Assembly: GCA_965112735.1 (NCBI GenBank)
Contig: OZ218960.1
Location: 3,100,001-3,164,000, forward strand
DNA length: 64,000 nt
Reading direction: 5' to 3'
From: Phaeosaccion multiseriatum
Lineage: Eukaryota > Ochrophyta, other classes
Shown here: in pieces, positions 44,029-55,817 of the stretch
Layout of the letters: every line of letters begins with the position of its first letter
Position numbering within the stretch: position 1 is the first letter of the stretch
Program-made: the position numbers and the translations under genes
Notes under the pieces: generated by a model
Told to the model about the DNA's origin: nothing
What the model saw: the letters and a program-made list of their open reading frames with translations, nothing else
The model's database searches: none

Positions 44029-44284
44029 GAGAGAAGTACTACGTAGTAGTAGTAGCAGGCGAAGGGCCTTCAGGACCAGAAAGCGGCAGGTGCAAGACAA
44101 CAGGGGCGAAGATACTTCGACGGAGGCAGCCTTTGTCAACCCAGAGCAAGATTGTCCATGCCGCGACGTAGAAAGTAGTGCTATGGGCGTAGGAGCGGCG
44201 TGAATCCTCGGGAAGCGAAGCGCTTCCGAGGCACGGTAGGAGGAGGATATCCAGGCGGGGGTGTGGAAGGAAGAGGGGAGAAAG
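43609..44284. promoter_or_regulatory. Shared upstream region of MFAP1 and CPSF2
   Basis: 675 bp separate the divergent start codons. It contains (CTC)n at about 43645-43765 and (GA)n at about 43992-44026. Both genes act in nuclear mRNA processing, so joint control is possible. No specific factor site was recognised. Confidence 0.55.
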
Positions 44285-47200
44285 ATGACGGCACAGAAGG
44301 TTGCTCCGGCTGCAGTAAGCTCAGCAGCTGCTGCAGGAGGAGAAGGAGGGGGAGGAGGAGGAGGAGGAGGGAAGACGTCAAGGGACAGTGCCAGTGCAGC
44401 AATGGAGTGCAAGTTTACGCCTCTCTACGGCTCGATGGACGGCCTCGCGGGGGGTGCCATTTGCTCGCTGCTCGAAGTCGGGGAGGTGCGTGCTTGCGTG
44501 GATGAGAGGGAAAGATAGAGACAGCTGCATGTATGTATTCGTTGTCCCTTTGCACGAGAGAGAGAGGTCAGAGGGTTGTGTGTGCTTGAAGTCGTGAGGT
44601 AGCAATGGATCCACACGAGTTGGTCAAGCTCTGCGCTGGTACTTGAGGGTGGAGAGGTAATGAGTCCGATGCTTTGATAGAGTCTGTAGCACACCACTGT
44701 AGCCCACTAGCTCCACCAGCCGCCAGCCAGCCACGTACAGTCCTTCCGATGACCATGGAGGCAGCTCCTTGTCTTTTTCGAGGCAGGGGTGTCGGTGTCG
44801 TGACCCGGCCAGACCCAGCCAGATCCAGCCAGTAAGCATATCGAAGAAGGCAACCCCCCTCTCAATTCTCTTCCTCTCTCTCTCCCTCCCCCCCTTTCTC
44901 TATCTCTCCCTCCTTCCCTACCTCTCCCCCCCCCCCTCTCTCTCTCTACATCTGCCACCACTTCTATCTCCCTGCGCTACTCTCTCCCCCTCCCTCTCCG
45001 TCTCTCCCTCCCTCTCTCTCTATGTATGTCAACCACAACGGACAACGGCCTAATCCATACGCTGAATGAGCAACAGGTGCGCATCCTCCTAGACTGCGGC
45101 TGGAACACATCCTTCGACCCTAGCCAGCTTGAGCCCCTCAGAGCCGTGGCCCCTACTGTGGACCTCGTGCTGCTCAGCCACCCCAGCCTGGAGACCTTGG
45201 GGGGGCTTCCCTACGCCGGTGAGGGCATGGCTATAGATGACTGGGGATGGCTGTGGATGGCAGTGGATGGCTGTGGATGGCAGTGGATGGCTGTGGATGG
45301 CTGTGGATGGCAGTGGATGACCGTTGATGGCTGTGGATGGCTGCGGACGGCGGGAGGCCTGCTGCGCTCTCAATCTCTCTTCCTCGCCCTCTCTCTCCTC
45401 GGGCTGCTCAATCTTCGTTCTTCCCCCCGTCCCTCCCTGCCTGCCTGCCTCCCTCCCTCCCTCCCTCCCTCCCTCCCTCCCTCCCTCCCTCCCTCCCTCC
45501 CTCCCTCCCTCCCTCCCTCCCTCCCTCCCTCCCTCCCTCCCTCCCTCCCTCCCTCCCACTCTCCCACCCTCCCTCCCTCCCTCCCTCCCTCCCTCCCTCC
45601 CTCCCTCCCTCCCTCCCTCCCTCCCTCCATCCATCCCTCCATCCATCCTTCCCCTCCATCCCTCGCTCCTCCCTCCCTCCCTCCCTCCCCTTCCCTGCTA
45701 TCCCCAGTGGGCCATCTCGGACTCAAAGCCCCCATCTTCGCCACACTGCCAATTGTGAAAATGGGGCAAATGGAGGTCTACAACGCCCACCAGACGAGAG
45801 CGCAGGAAGACGAGACGTTCAACACCTTCACCCTCGATGACGTGGACGCGGCCTTCTCGCAGGCAAGGATGGCAGTGGATGGGGATGGGAGGTCCGGGGG
45901 GGAAGTGGGGTTGAGCTTCAGAACTGTGGGTGGGAGAGAGCTCCTGCTCCTCCTCCTCCTCCTCCTCCTCCTCCTCCTGCTCCTCTTCTACTACTACTGC
46001 TACTAGTACTACTACTACTACTACCCTCTCCGTCCTTTGGCTGCTGCTCCTTCCCAATCTTTTCTCACCCACCCACCCACCCACCCGCCCTCACCCTTAC
46101 ACACACCCTTACCTACACTTCCCCTCCCCATCCACTGCCGTCAGATGAAGCTGCTGAAGTACTCTCAACACCTCCGCTTCAGCGACAGGGGGGCAGGCAT
46201 CACCATCACTCCCTACTGCGCGGGGCATCTTGTGGGGGGGAGCTTGTGGAGGTGAGTGAGTGAGGGAGTGAGTGAGTGGGTGAGTGAGTGAGTGAGTGAG
46301 TGAGGGAGGGAGGGAGGGAGAGAGTAGTGAGTCAGGGAGTGAGTGAGTGAGTGCGTGCGTGAGTGAGTGAGTAAGTGAGTGAGTGAGTTGAGTGAGTGAG
46401 TGAGTGGGTGAGTGAGTGAGTAAGTGAGTGAGTGAGTGAGTTGAGTGAGTGAGTGGGTGAGTGAGGGAGTGAGTGAGTGGGTGAGTGGGTGAGTGAGGGA
46501 GTGAGTGAGTGAGTGAGTGAGTGGGTGAGGGAGTGAGTGAGTGAGTGAGTTGAGTGAGTGAGTGAGTGAGTGAGTGAGTGAATGTGTGAGTGAGTGCGTG
46601 AGAACTGAGTGAGTGGTTGAGTGACTGACAGACAGACCGACTGACTGACTGAATACGTGACTGAGTGATCACATTTCCTCGTTCGCCTCTCATTCACCCC
46701 CCCCCCCCGGTGGGTACCTCTGCCTCTCTCCCCTCTCCCCTCTTCCCTCTGCCCTCTTCCCTCTCCCCTCTCCCCTCTTCCCTCTCCCCTCTGCCCTATT
46801 TCCTCTGCCTCTCTCCCCTCTCCCCTCTTCCCTCTCCCCTCTACCCTCTTCCCTCTGTTCGCTACCCCATTGTGCCCTCTGAACATACTCAACACTCATC
46901 ACCCTTTTTGATGCCTGTTCTCCTCCGTCCCTCCCTTCCCTTCCATTCCCTTCCCTTCAAGAGTGAGTTGGAAGAGCGATGACAACGACATCGTGTATGC
47001 AGTGCGCTACAATCACACGCAGGAGAGGCATCTCAACGGCTCTGCCTTGGAGGCCGTCATCAGCAGACCGAGCATCCTCATCACAGGTGGGGGGGGGGAT
47101 GGCAGTGCTTTGATGGGGAGACGATGGCGGCGGACAGGGGAGGGTATGGCAGTGGATGGGGAGGCGACGAGAAGAATTCTGTGCCGTTGTTGCCGTCACT

Positions 47201-48485
47201 CTAACTCCAGAGTCCAAACCATCGATCTCTCCCTCTCCTATCTATCCCTCTCTCTTTGTCTGCCCCCCCCCCTCCTCTTCCTCCGTACAACCAACAGGTG
47301 CCTCCAACGCCCTCACAGTGCGGCAGGGAGGGGCCAAGAAGCGGAGCACGGAGCTGCTCCAAGCGGTCATGAGCACCGTAAGGAGGGGCGGCAATGTGCT
47401 GCTGCCTACCGACGCGGGGGGGAGAGTGCTGGAGCTGCTGCTGCTGCTTGACGATCACTGGACCAAGAACAGGCTGGGAACTTACAAGGTTTGTGGGGGA
47501 GGTGGGAGGAGGAGGATGAGGAGGAGGATGAGGAGGAGGATGAGGATGAGGAGCGGAGGAGGAGGAGAAAGAGGAGGAGGAGGAGGAGGAGGAGGAGGAG
47601 GAGACACACTGGATCCCACAACCTTCTCATGCTTTGACCACAAACCCCTCTCGTCCTTCTCTTTCTCTCTCCTTTCTCTCTCTCTCTCTCCCCCCCCCCC
47701 TCCTCTCTCTATTCCCCACTCCCATACCCAATACTGCACACTTCATATCCCATCCCCTCTCCTCCTCTCCTCCTCCCCCCCTCCCTCTGCAGCTGGTGTT
47801 TCTGCACAGTATGGCTTTTAACGTCGTGGAGTTCGCTAACTCCATGCTGGAGTGGATGAGTGAGGACATTGGGAGGAACTTTGACATGCAGCGGCGGAGT
47901 CCGTTCTCGCTCAAGCACACGCACATCCTGCACAGTTTGGAGGAGCTTGACGCCTTAGGGGACCATCCCAAGGTAGGAGGGGTAGTACGTCAATGGAGAT
48001 GGGATGGGTATGAGGTGTGTAACGGTTGGGAGCTTGTCTGTTTCGTCCTGCCTTTCATTGCTTTCTCCCTCTCCTCCCTCCGTTGCCACCCGCCCCCCCC
48101 CCCCTCTCCATCCACTGCCTTCCCCCCATATACCCGCAGGTGGTGCTAACGACAGACTCTTCCCTGGACTTTGGCTTGTCCAAGGCGTTACTAGTGCGAT
48201 GGGGAGGCAATCGGGCCAACACCATCCTCCTCACCAACAGGGTGCGTCCTTTCTCTTATTGGGCATGAGTGGGTCTCTAATTGGGTATGAATGGGCCTTC
48301 TATTGGGCTTTACTTTAGAGGCCTCTTCGTGGGGGCATGACGTGGGCCTATGCCAGGCATTTCGTGGACTTCTTTGTAACTCCCCTCTTCCTCTCACGGC
48401 CTGCCTGCCTGTCTATCCCTCCCTCTCTCTGTCTCTGGCTCCCTGCTTGCCTGCCTCTCTCTCTCTCTCTCTCTCTCTCCTGGCG

Positions 48486-48529
<44 letters not shown>

Positions 48530-51500
48530 CTGGCGTCTCTGTCTATCTCTCTGCCTGCAGGGCGCGGGAGGAGGCAACACCACTTCAAGGCGGCTCCTAG
48601 ATGCCCTCGCCGAAGGCAAGGGAAAGGGCGATGGAGATCCGTCCACTGCCATCCCGCTGGATGTGAGCGTGCCCAGGCGGGTGCTGCTGGAGGGTGCGGA
48701 GCTTGATGAGTATAGGGGGAGGCAGGCCAGGGAGAGGAAGGCGGAGGCCGACCTGTTGGAGCAAAAGAGACAAGTACGTGTGTATGAGAGCTCCATTGAT
48801 ATAAGAGCTCCATTGATAGGAGAGCTCTATTGATATGAGAGCTCTATTGATATGAGAGCTCCATTGATATGAGAGCTCCATTGATATGAGAGCTCTATTG
48901 ATCTGAGAGCTCCATTGATATGAGAGCTCCATTGATATGAGAGCTCTATTGATCTGAGAGCTCCATTGATATGAGAGCTCTATTGATATGAGAGCTCTAT
49001 TGATATGAGAGCTCTATTGATATGAGAGCTCTGAGCGAAGAGGCGAGGGGGGGGGTTCTCCTCTCCTCTCCTCTCTTCTCTTCTTGCTCTGCTCTGCTCT
49101 GCTCTGCTCTGCTCTGCTCTGCTCTGCGCGCTGTCCTTCTCTCTCCTAAGCTGTCCTTCTCTCTCCTGTGTTGTCATGACCCCCTGCGCTGTCCTGAATA
49201 GGCGGAGGAGATGGAGGAGGCAACGGCGGCTATCGCTCACTCCGACGGAGAGGAAGGAGAGGAAGGAGAGGAAGGAGACGGCGATGGGCAGGGGCAGGGA
49301 GGGGCGCCAGGGCCTGTGACCAAGTCTGGACGGGGAGGGAAGGGGGGGGCGAGCAAGAGGAGGAGGTATATGGGCAAGGGTATGAACGTGCCTCTGTTTC
49401 AGAAGTACTCCAAACCGCAGCACCTGATGTTCGGGTGAGTGGGGGGGAGGGGAGAGGATAGAGGGGAGGGAGGAGAGGGAGGAAGGGGATGGAGGAGGGA
49501 GGGAGGGAGGGAGGAAGGGAGGGAGGGAGGGAAGAAGGGAGAGAGCGAGGGAGTGAGTTTGTTGTTCTAGGTACACAAACCCTTCTCTTTACACCCCCTC
49601 CCCCCCTCCTAGAGACAAACTCATTATTAAACGAAGCAAACAAACACACAAGCAACAGCAGAAACGGTAGAACGAAGCTTACATTGCCCCTCCCCTCGCC
49701 CCCTCTGCTCCCCTCTTCCCAAACACCAGGTACCAAGACCCCCCCCTGGAGATGGACGATTACGGACTGAAGGAGGAGCGGCCCATCGAGTGGCTGGAGG
49801 ACCAACTGCTGAAGCAGCAGCAGAGGAGGGACAGGGAGGAGGAGGCACTGGCCAGAGAGGCCAAGGCGGAGCAGAGCTGGGAGGACGTCGTGGTGGAGGA
49901 GGAAGAGAGGTGAGTGAGTGAGTGAGTGAGTGAGTGAGTGAGTGAGTCAGTCAGAGAGGGAAGGAGGGCAGTAGGGAGGGCATGAGCGCCCTTTCGAGCA
50001 GGACGGACTTCCCGCCCCTTGCCCTTGCGTCAGCCCTGACACTTTCCCTCTTCGTCCTCTGCGTCCCCCCATCCCGTGTGTGTCTTGTCTTCTTCCTTCT
50101 TCCTGTCTGCCTGCCCGATTACTCTCTCTCTCTCTCTCTCTCTCTCTCCTTCTCTCGTGATGTTCTCGTGTTGTGGACTCACAGATGGGTGTATTCCGGC
50201 CCAAACTACGCGGGCATGGGCCTCCCCACCACCGGGCGCAGCAGTGGGGGCGGCGGCATGAGAGCGAGGCACCAGGGGGGCGGCCGGGGGGAGGGGCTGG
50301 AGAGGGAGGGCGAGGAGGTGGGCGGAGCCGGGGGAGAGTTTCCGAGTGGACGAGGAGGGGCAGGAGCACAGGGAGAGGGGCCGGACGACCCCCTGCTCGG
50401 CGACACACTCGTAGGTACGCGTACGTATCAAATGCCCCCCCCGGGTGGGTAGTTTGGAGTTGCGGCGCGCAGTGCCGTCCAGTGCTCAAGCAGAGGAGAC
50501 AGGGAGACCTTCCACTGCCATCTAGAGAGACCTTCCCAACGACGTCCTCCTCCTCCTCCTCCTCCTCCTCCTCCTCCTCCTCCTCCTCCTCCTCCTCCTC
50601 CTCCTCCTCCTCCTCCTCCTCCTCCTCCTCCTCCTCATTCTCCTCTTCCTCCTCCTCCTCCTCCTCCTCCTCCTCCTCCTCCTCCTCCTCCTCATTCTCC
50701 TCCTCCTCATTCTCCTCCTCCTCATTCTCCTCCTCCTCCTCCTCCTCCTCCTCCTCCTCCTCCTCTCCTCCTCATGTCTTCCCTCGCCTTCCCTCCCCTG
50801 CCAGGCCGGAGCGAGGCCGCGTACTTCGCTCACGAGGAGGACGAGGACTTCCCCAGCCGGGTCATCAGAGTCGACCAACGCGTGGACGTTGCCGCCAAGG
50901 TAAGTCAAAGTCAGTGCAGTGGATGGGTCCTCCCTGGATGGCAGTGGAAGGGAATGGATGGCAGTGGATGGCTGACAGGAACAACGGACGCCGTCACGCC
51001 CCCTCTGGCCCCCTCGGGTTAGTCTCGGTGGTCAATGCTCCACCCCCCCAATCCACCTCCCCTCATCTATTGCCAAACGCCAACTGTGATGACTGGATGA
51101 CTGGATGACTGAATGACCAACAGGTGTTGTATGTGGACGTGGAGGGTCTGTCTGACGGGCGCTCTCTGAAGAACGTCATCTCCAATGTGGGCCCCAAGCG
51201 GCTCATTGTCGTGGGGGCGAGTGAGGAGTGCGCTAAGGTGAGGAAGGCTTAGATGGCAGCAGAAGGGAGAGGGAGGAAATGTGAACGTAGTCGGTCCGAA
51301 TCAGGAGGATTCGGGCTCAGAGTGGAACAGAAGGTTGAGGTAGAGAGAGAGAGGGGGGGGGGGTGGGATCAAGCATATGGGAATCAGTCAGTCAGGCACA
51401 CAAATTGAGGCAGCGAGTGGGAACTGAGTAGGCCTCCGTAGGCCTCCGCTCTCATATGAAGCATACATCATAGCTCTTTCTCACTGCCTTGTTTCCTCAC

Positions 51501-52351
51501 CTTCGTGACTGATGTACTTACACGCACACTTACTGACTACCTTTAGGCGCTGTCTGCCGACGTGCTGCGGGGAGGGCAGTTTCAGAAAGAGATGGTCATG
51601 ACTCCCGAGCCAATGGAGCAGGTGAGAGGGGAGCGGGGAGGGGGGGGGGAGGGCGCAGTGACGGACTGTCTGAATCACTGACTGAATACCTGACCGACGA
51701 ACTCACTCACGCACTCACCTCACTCACTGACCACAACCAACCAGCCAACCAGCCAGCCGACCAACCAACCAACCGACTGACCAACCCACCCACCAACCAG
51801 CCAGCCAACCAACCAGCAAACCAACCAACCAACCAACGAACCAGCCGACCAACTAACCCACCAACAGACCAACCCACCCACCAACCAACAAGCCAACCAG
51901 CCAACCAGGCAACCAACTAACCAAATAATCAACCAACAAACCAACCAACACACCAACCAACCAACCAACCAACCAACCAACCAACCAACCAACCAACCAA
52001 CAAACCAACCCACCAACCAGCCATCTCACTACCCCCCTGTCCACCACCCCACCCCATCCCCCACAGGTTACCGTAGCGCTGGACACTGATGTGCTGGAGG
52101 TGCTCATGGCGGACTCCTTGTACACCAAGCTGCAGTGGCACCACGTTAGAGGACACGAGGTGGCCTATGTGGAATGCAATGTGTCGCAGGTCCAGCAGCA
52201 GGACAATAAGGCCCAGCAGCAGAACCTTCCGCAGAACATTCCGCTGCTGCAGGCCAGGCAGGAGGGAGAGCCGCAGGGGCACCCCGCTATCTTCCTCAGC
52301 CACGGAGAGGTGAAGGTTGTCGACCTCAAGCCCGCTCTAGAGGTGTGTGTA

Positions 52352-52419
<68 letters not shown>

Positions 52420-52689
52420 CACGGAGAGGTAGATGCTCACTCTCCCCCCTCCTGCCCTCCGTCCACTGCCATCCCCACCCTCCTCCCACCCTCCTCCCAC
52501 CCTCCTCCTTAGCGAGCGGGAGTGTCAGTGGACTTCACCGCCGGCGTGTTGCGGTGCGCCACCCCAGATGGCGACGTCGTGGTGAAGCGTAGCACCACTC
52601 GTGGAGGCCGCCTGGTGGTGGAGGGGGCCATGGGGGATGACTTCTTCAAGATCCGAGGCATCGTGTACAGCGCCTTCACAGTCGTGTAG
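44285..52689 (+). CDS. CPSF2: Cleavage and polyadenylation specificity factor subunit 2 (CPSF100)
   Basis: Catalytically inactive partner of the CPSF73 endonuclease in pre-mRNA 3'-end cleavage. Exons: 44285-44485, 45077-45218, 45708-45862, 46145-46251, 46962-47086, 47298-47488, 47793-47972, 48140-48241, 48561-48773, 49202-49434, 49730-49909, 50185-50414, 50805-50899, 51124-51237, 51547-51621, 52067-52342, 52513-52689 (TAG); phases join, 931 aa. A start at the internal ATG 44402 ([10 protein letters not shown]) would remove 39 low-complexity residues and fits the family better. Metallo-beta-lactamase blocks: [51 protein letters not shown]. The metal-binding HxHxDH is absent: the equivalent segment is [14 protein letters not shown], as expected for CPSF2 and not CPSF73. 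[19 protein letters not shown] and the C-terminal [16 protein letters not shown] also match. The donor at 45863 is GC. Exons 10-12 carry acidic and RGG-like inserts. Confidence 0.95.
45441..45691 (+). repeat. (CCCT)n microsatellite in CPSF2 intron 2
   Basis: About 200 bp of CCCT units near the 3' end of intron 2. The 5' end of the same intron (45225-45345) is a series of GGATGGCAGT and GGATGGCTGT units. Confidence 0.93.
46252..46610 (+). repeat. (GTGA)n repeat starting at a 5' splice site
   Basis: The donor GTGAGT at 46252 is the first of ~85 GTGA tetramers with GTTGA, GGGA and GTGC variants. Many units match the donor consensus. Confidence 0.93.
48784..49031 (+). repeat. 17-bp tandem array in CPSF2 intron 9
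   Basis: About 14-15 units of ATGAGAGCTCCATTGAT, with CTCT and CTGAGA variants, starting 10 bp after the donor at 48774. GAGCTC palindromes recur every unit. Confidence 0.94.
50543..50776 (+). repeat. (CTC)n microsatellite in CPSF2 intron 12
   Basis: About 230 bp of CTC/TCC with CATTCT interruptions, in the pyrimidine-rich 3' part of the intron. The long Ser and Arg frames over it are not genes. Confidence 0.95.
51728..52022 (+). repeat. (CCAA)n repeat in CPSF2 intron 15
   Basis: Degenerate CCAACCAGCCAA units followed by a near-pure CCAA run (51950-52005), ahead of the acceptor at 52066. The opposite strand gives spurious Trp/Gly/Val/Leu frames. Confidence 0.93.
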
Positions 52690-52714
52690 GCAGTTACTCG
52701 CTGCTTTACCGTTT

Positions 52715-52720
52715 AATAAA
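52715..52720 (+). promoter_or_regulatory. Canonical polyadenylation signal of CPSF2
   Basis: AATAAA lies 26 bp after the stop codon, in TTTAATAAACAAG. It is the only canonical signal this close to a stop among the genes here. Confidence 0.65.
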
Positions 52721-52884
52721 CAAGAATCAATTGATGAAAACGATTGTTGGTAATGAATTAGAAAGAGCTGCACGATGGCGCAATGGAGCAGCCCTACCCT
52801 TCGCAATCGTATGGGCGCCGCTCCATACTTCGTAGTACTTGGTCGTACATTCCTAGTAGGAAATAGAGTTGCGATCAGAACAAG

Positions 52885-53398
52885 TCCTATCGCATGGAAG
52901 GAAGGCCTTGTAGTGCTCCTATCGCATGGAAGGAAGGCCTTGTAGTGCTCCTATCGCATGGAAGGAAGGCCTTGTAGTGCTCCTATCGCATGGAAGGAAG
53001 GCCTTGTAGTGCTCCTATCGCATGGAAGGAAGGCCTTGTAGTGCTCCTATCGCGTGGAAGGAAGGCCTTGTAGTGCTCCTATCGCATGAAAGGAAGGCCT
53101 TGTAGTGCTCCTATCGCATGGAAGGAAGGCCTTGTAGTGCTCCTATCGCATGGAAGGAAGGCCTTGTAGTGCTCCTATCGCGTGGAAGGAAGGCCTTGTA
53201 GTGCTCCTATCGCATGAAAGGAAGGCCTTGTAGTGCTCCTATCGCATGGAAGGAAGGCCTTGTAGTGCTCCTATCGCATGAAAGGAAGGCCTTGTAGTGC
53301 TCCTATCGCATGGAAGGAAGGCCTAGTGCTCCTATCGCATGAAAGGAAGGCCTTGTAGTGCTCCTATCGCATGGAAGGAAGGCCTTGTAGTGCTCCTA
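52885..53398 (+). repeat. 32-bp minisatellite, 16 copies plus a partial
   Basis: Units start TCCTATCGCATGGAAGGAAG and end TTGTAGTGC. Copies 6 and 10 carry CGCGTGG and copies 7, 11, 13 and 15 carry CATGAAA, so a four-unit block (6-9) appears copied as 10-13, followed by a two-unit copy. Copy 15 follows a shortened unit. The array ends in the stop codon of a minus-strand gene at 53396-53398. The 195 bp before it (52690-52884) hold only the CPSF2 3' flank. Confidence 0.95.
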
Positions 53399-54323
53399 AT
53401 CATACAAATGCCTACATCGCCGCACCTCAACAAGGCCAGACCCTGTCTCCTCCTTCCCCGTTGGCTCTATGAACTTGATGAACTTCACTGCCTTCTCACC
53501 TTTGAACTTCACTGCCTTATCAGCGTTTGCCTCGGCCGGCAGAGACGTGAGCACCTGACAGAGCGGTCGGGGGTTGCCCTTGATGTGGAAGGGCACCAGG
53601 CTGGGGGGGCAGTCCGTGCACAGCTCGAAGCTCGCCTTGGCTTCCTCGATCCTTTGGCTTAGATTGGGGACTGCGTCGGCCCTTTGTTGTACTTTCTCCT
53701 TCGACGTCAGCGCAGTGGCTATGGCCATTTGAGCTTTTTGGAGCGATGGAAGCCCAGCATGGGGCGGTGGTGGAGAGGGGGGGGGGGAGCGAGGGGACCG
53801 AGGCAACGAAGCAAACATGTCGGGGAGACGGGAAGAAGAGGGGGCGCGTGAATGATCTTGGCTGCGGCAAGCCACGAGCGAACGGGGAAAGGGAACGGGA
53901 AAGGGACTCCTCCTCGGACAAGGAAGGGGCGGTATCCCTCGGGGGCAAGCAAAAGTAACTTGGCTGGCCGGACGGGGCGCAGGCCGCCTTTGTACCACTA
54001 CGCACTCACGCCGCACGCACACACATACATACACACACACGCACACACACACACACACACATACACACACACACACACACACGCGCGCGCGTACCTATCA
54101 TGCCCGTGACGTTAGAGACGATCATGTGCTTGCCTTCCCCAGACTCCGCCCAGGAGGCAGGGTCGTCGCGGCGTCCGACGGGCCGGTGGAAGTGCAGGGA
54201 GCCCGAAAAGCCCGTGGGGCTCTCATTCTGGTGGAAGAACGCTTGATACATGGAGAAGGTGGATAAGTGGTGCACCCGGGCGTCCCCGCCGGCTGACCAC
54301 GTTTGATCGGCAGCAGTCAGCCA
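53396..54323 (-). CDS. 3' exons of an unrecognised minus-strand gene
   Basis: Two exons join in phase: 54323-54095 and 53733-53396 (TAG). They encode WLTAADQTWSAGGDARVHHL, STFSMYQAFFHQNESPTGFS, GSLHFHRPVGRRDDPASWAE, then IVSNVTGMIAQMAIATALTS and NLSQRIEEAKASFELCTDCP, PPSLVPFHIKGNPRPLCQVL. The tail KAVKFKGEKAVKF is a recent internal duplication visible in the DNA. The frame is non-repetitive and reads as real protein, but no family was recognised. The 5' acceptor at 54324-54326 is weak and upstream exons are missing. The donor of the first exon opens a (GC)n-(GT)n run. Confidence 0.5.
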
Positions 54324-54880
54324 CTGGGCCTTCGTTCCTCTCGTTCCAGCAGGCACAGACGAAGCCTTACGTCAGATCTCGCCAGCCGAAGAACTCGGCG
54401 CGACCTCCACGTCGGGCGCTGATCTGACAAAAAGAGGAAGGGCTGTGTGCGGCAACAAAGGCCGGATTGGAAAGACAGCAACGCCGGAAGAAGCTGATGC
54501 AAGAGAGAACTGTGAGGGGGGGGTAGTGGTTGTGAAGGTTGTGGTTGTGGTAGGGCGGAATGACTCGGCGGCCGTGAGCTCTTCTTGTGGTAAGGAGGCC
54601 GGGGGGAGGGGCCGCCAGCGGCCCACACGATGCTCCAAACGCGTGGTGTGTGGAGGGCGGCGGCAGCAGGTCAGCTCCTCTCTCTTCACACAAGGGCTCT
54701 AATCAGCAAGAAGTATAGCGAGTGCTTACGTGAGAAGGGTGGGGCTCCAGGGAATGAGGCGTTCGCCCGGTTCAGCGCCGTAGAGATGAGCATGTGAAGG
54801 CGGCGCAAGCAGCTATGCGACAGAATCCAAGTGTCCCTCTGGATTTCCAAGTTCAGTGCTACTGTAACGTGTCTTCTTCC

Positions 54881-55050
54881 GGGGAAAAAAGGCTACAGAT
54901 TTTCCAGAGGCTTCCGTGGTGATCCGCCTCCCGCTCCAGAGACTCCTTCCCATTCGCTGCCGATCTGGAGAGTAACATTCAAAGAAGAGGGGCCAGGCAT
55001 TCGAGCAGTAGTGGCGTAGCGTAGTCGCTGCAGGCTGCTTCGAAGAGCAA
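54881..55050 (+). repeat. Dispersed repeat, copy A
   Basis: Shares with 59683-59840 and 60315-60510 the ordered blocks TTTTCCAGAGGC, GGTGATCCGCCTCCCG, AAAGAAGAGGGGCCAGGCA, GTAGTGGCGTAGC and GCTTCGAAGAGCAAG. Diverged, same orientation. No transposase or terminal repeats were seen. Confidence 0.75.
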
Positions 55051-55477
55051 GGGAGGAGAAAGAAGGTGTAGCGGCGCAGGTACACAAGCAAGCAGTCGAA
55101 GGAATCAGAAGTTAATACGTGGTATGGGCTGCCCTACTTCCTTTCACTTGGCCTTGGTGCTACTTGTCTATGATTGTGTGTGTGCGTGCGTGCGTGTGCG
55201 CAGAGCAAGTTCCTTTGATTGGAAAGCTGCTGACGGTCCTCCAGCGCGTCCTCAGGGAATGGTGCCAAGTCCTTGTCTCACGTCAAGGAGGAGACGCCGC
55301 TCGTCTGTTGAGGCCCCCCGTGTACTGCATCACGTAGAGACGTCTCTTGACAGCGCTGGGCCTGGGGTGATGACTCAATTCTCAACTCCTCAGCCGTCTA
55401 TCCCCCTCTATACCGCTCTCATGCTCCCGCTTCCAAAGCCGTGCCAAAGCCCCATCCCTTTCCCCTGCGGCCCACTC

Positions 55478-55729
55478 CTAAACGTACTGAATGTCGGGGC
55501 CCACACTGAAAGTTGAGCTCCCCAATGTCGACGTTCCTGTTCCATATACTTCCACGGTCCACTTGATACCTCTTCGCTGCGTCCCCGTCAGAGCTTTTGT
55601 GTATCTATGCCCTCTGGCAGGCAAATGCCGGAGTGAAGGCCCTCTGTGGAAAGAGGACGGAGAAAGGCGAGAGAGGGGTGATGCCCCCCAAACGCGTCCA
55701 CCCTGAGCAGCGAAGGGAAGCTCCACCAT
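55478..55729 (-). CDS. Candidate first exon of the gene ending at 53396
   Basis: The ATG at 55727-55729 opens a frame with KALTGTQRRGIKWTVEVYGT and GTSTLGSSTFSVGPDIQ, followed by a good donor GTACGT at about 55490. Read through, the frame stops a few codons later. It could be the 5' exon of the unrecognised gene at 53396-54323, with one or more exons between 54330 and 55480 not found. The rest of 54330-55480, apart from the dispersed repeat, shows nothing assignable. Confidence 0.3.
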   Translation of the reverse strand: MVELPFAAQGGRVWGASPLSRLSPSSFHRGPSLRHLPARGHRYTKALTGTQRRGIKWTVEVYGTGTSTLGSSTFSVGPDIQYV

Positions 55730-55817
55730 CCCGTCAAGAAGTGCACACGCGGTAGCCTCTCACCCATACACCTGCAGCTCCGCTTCGCACCCTTCGCCCC
55801 CCTCAGTCAGCAATGTC

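Noticed and set aside
44285-52689. CPSF73-type active endonuclease
   Set aside because: The metal-binding HxHxDH motif is missing and the C-terminal domain matches CPSF2.
52690-52884. snRNA or tRNA downstream of CPSF2
   Set aside because: A non-repetitive, structured-looking stretch with a T-rich start was compared by eye with tRNA and U-snRNA signatures; no T-loop, Sm site or family block was found.
52885-53398. CRISPR-like direct repeats
   Set aside because: The 32-bp units are contiguous with no spacers, and the surroundings are an intron-rich eukaryotic genome. It is a minisatellite. The same applies to the 55-bp, 50-bp, 31-bp, 18-bp and 17-bp arrays.
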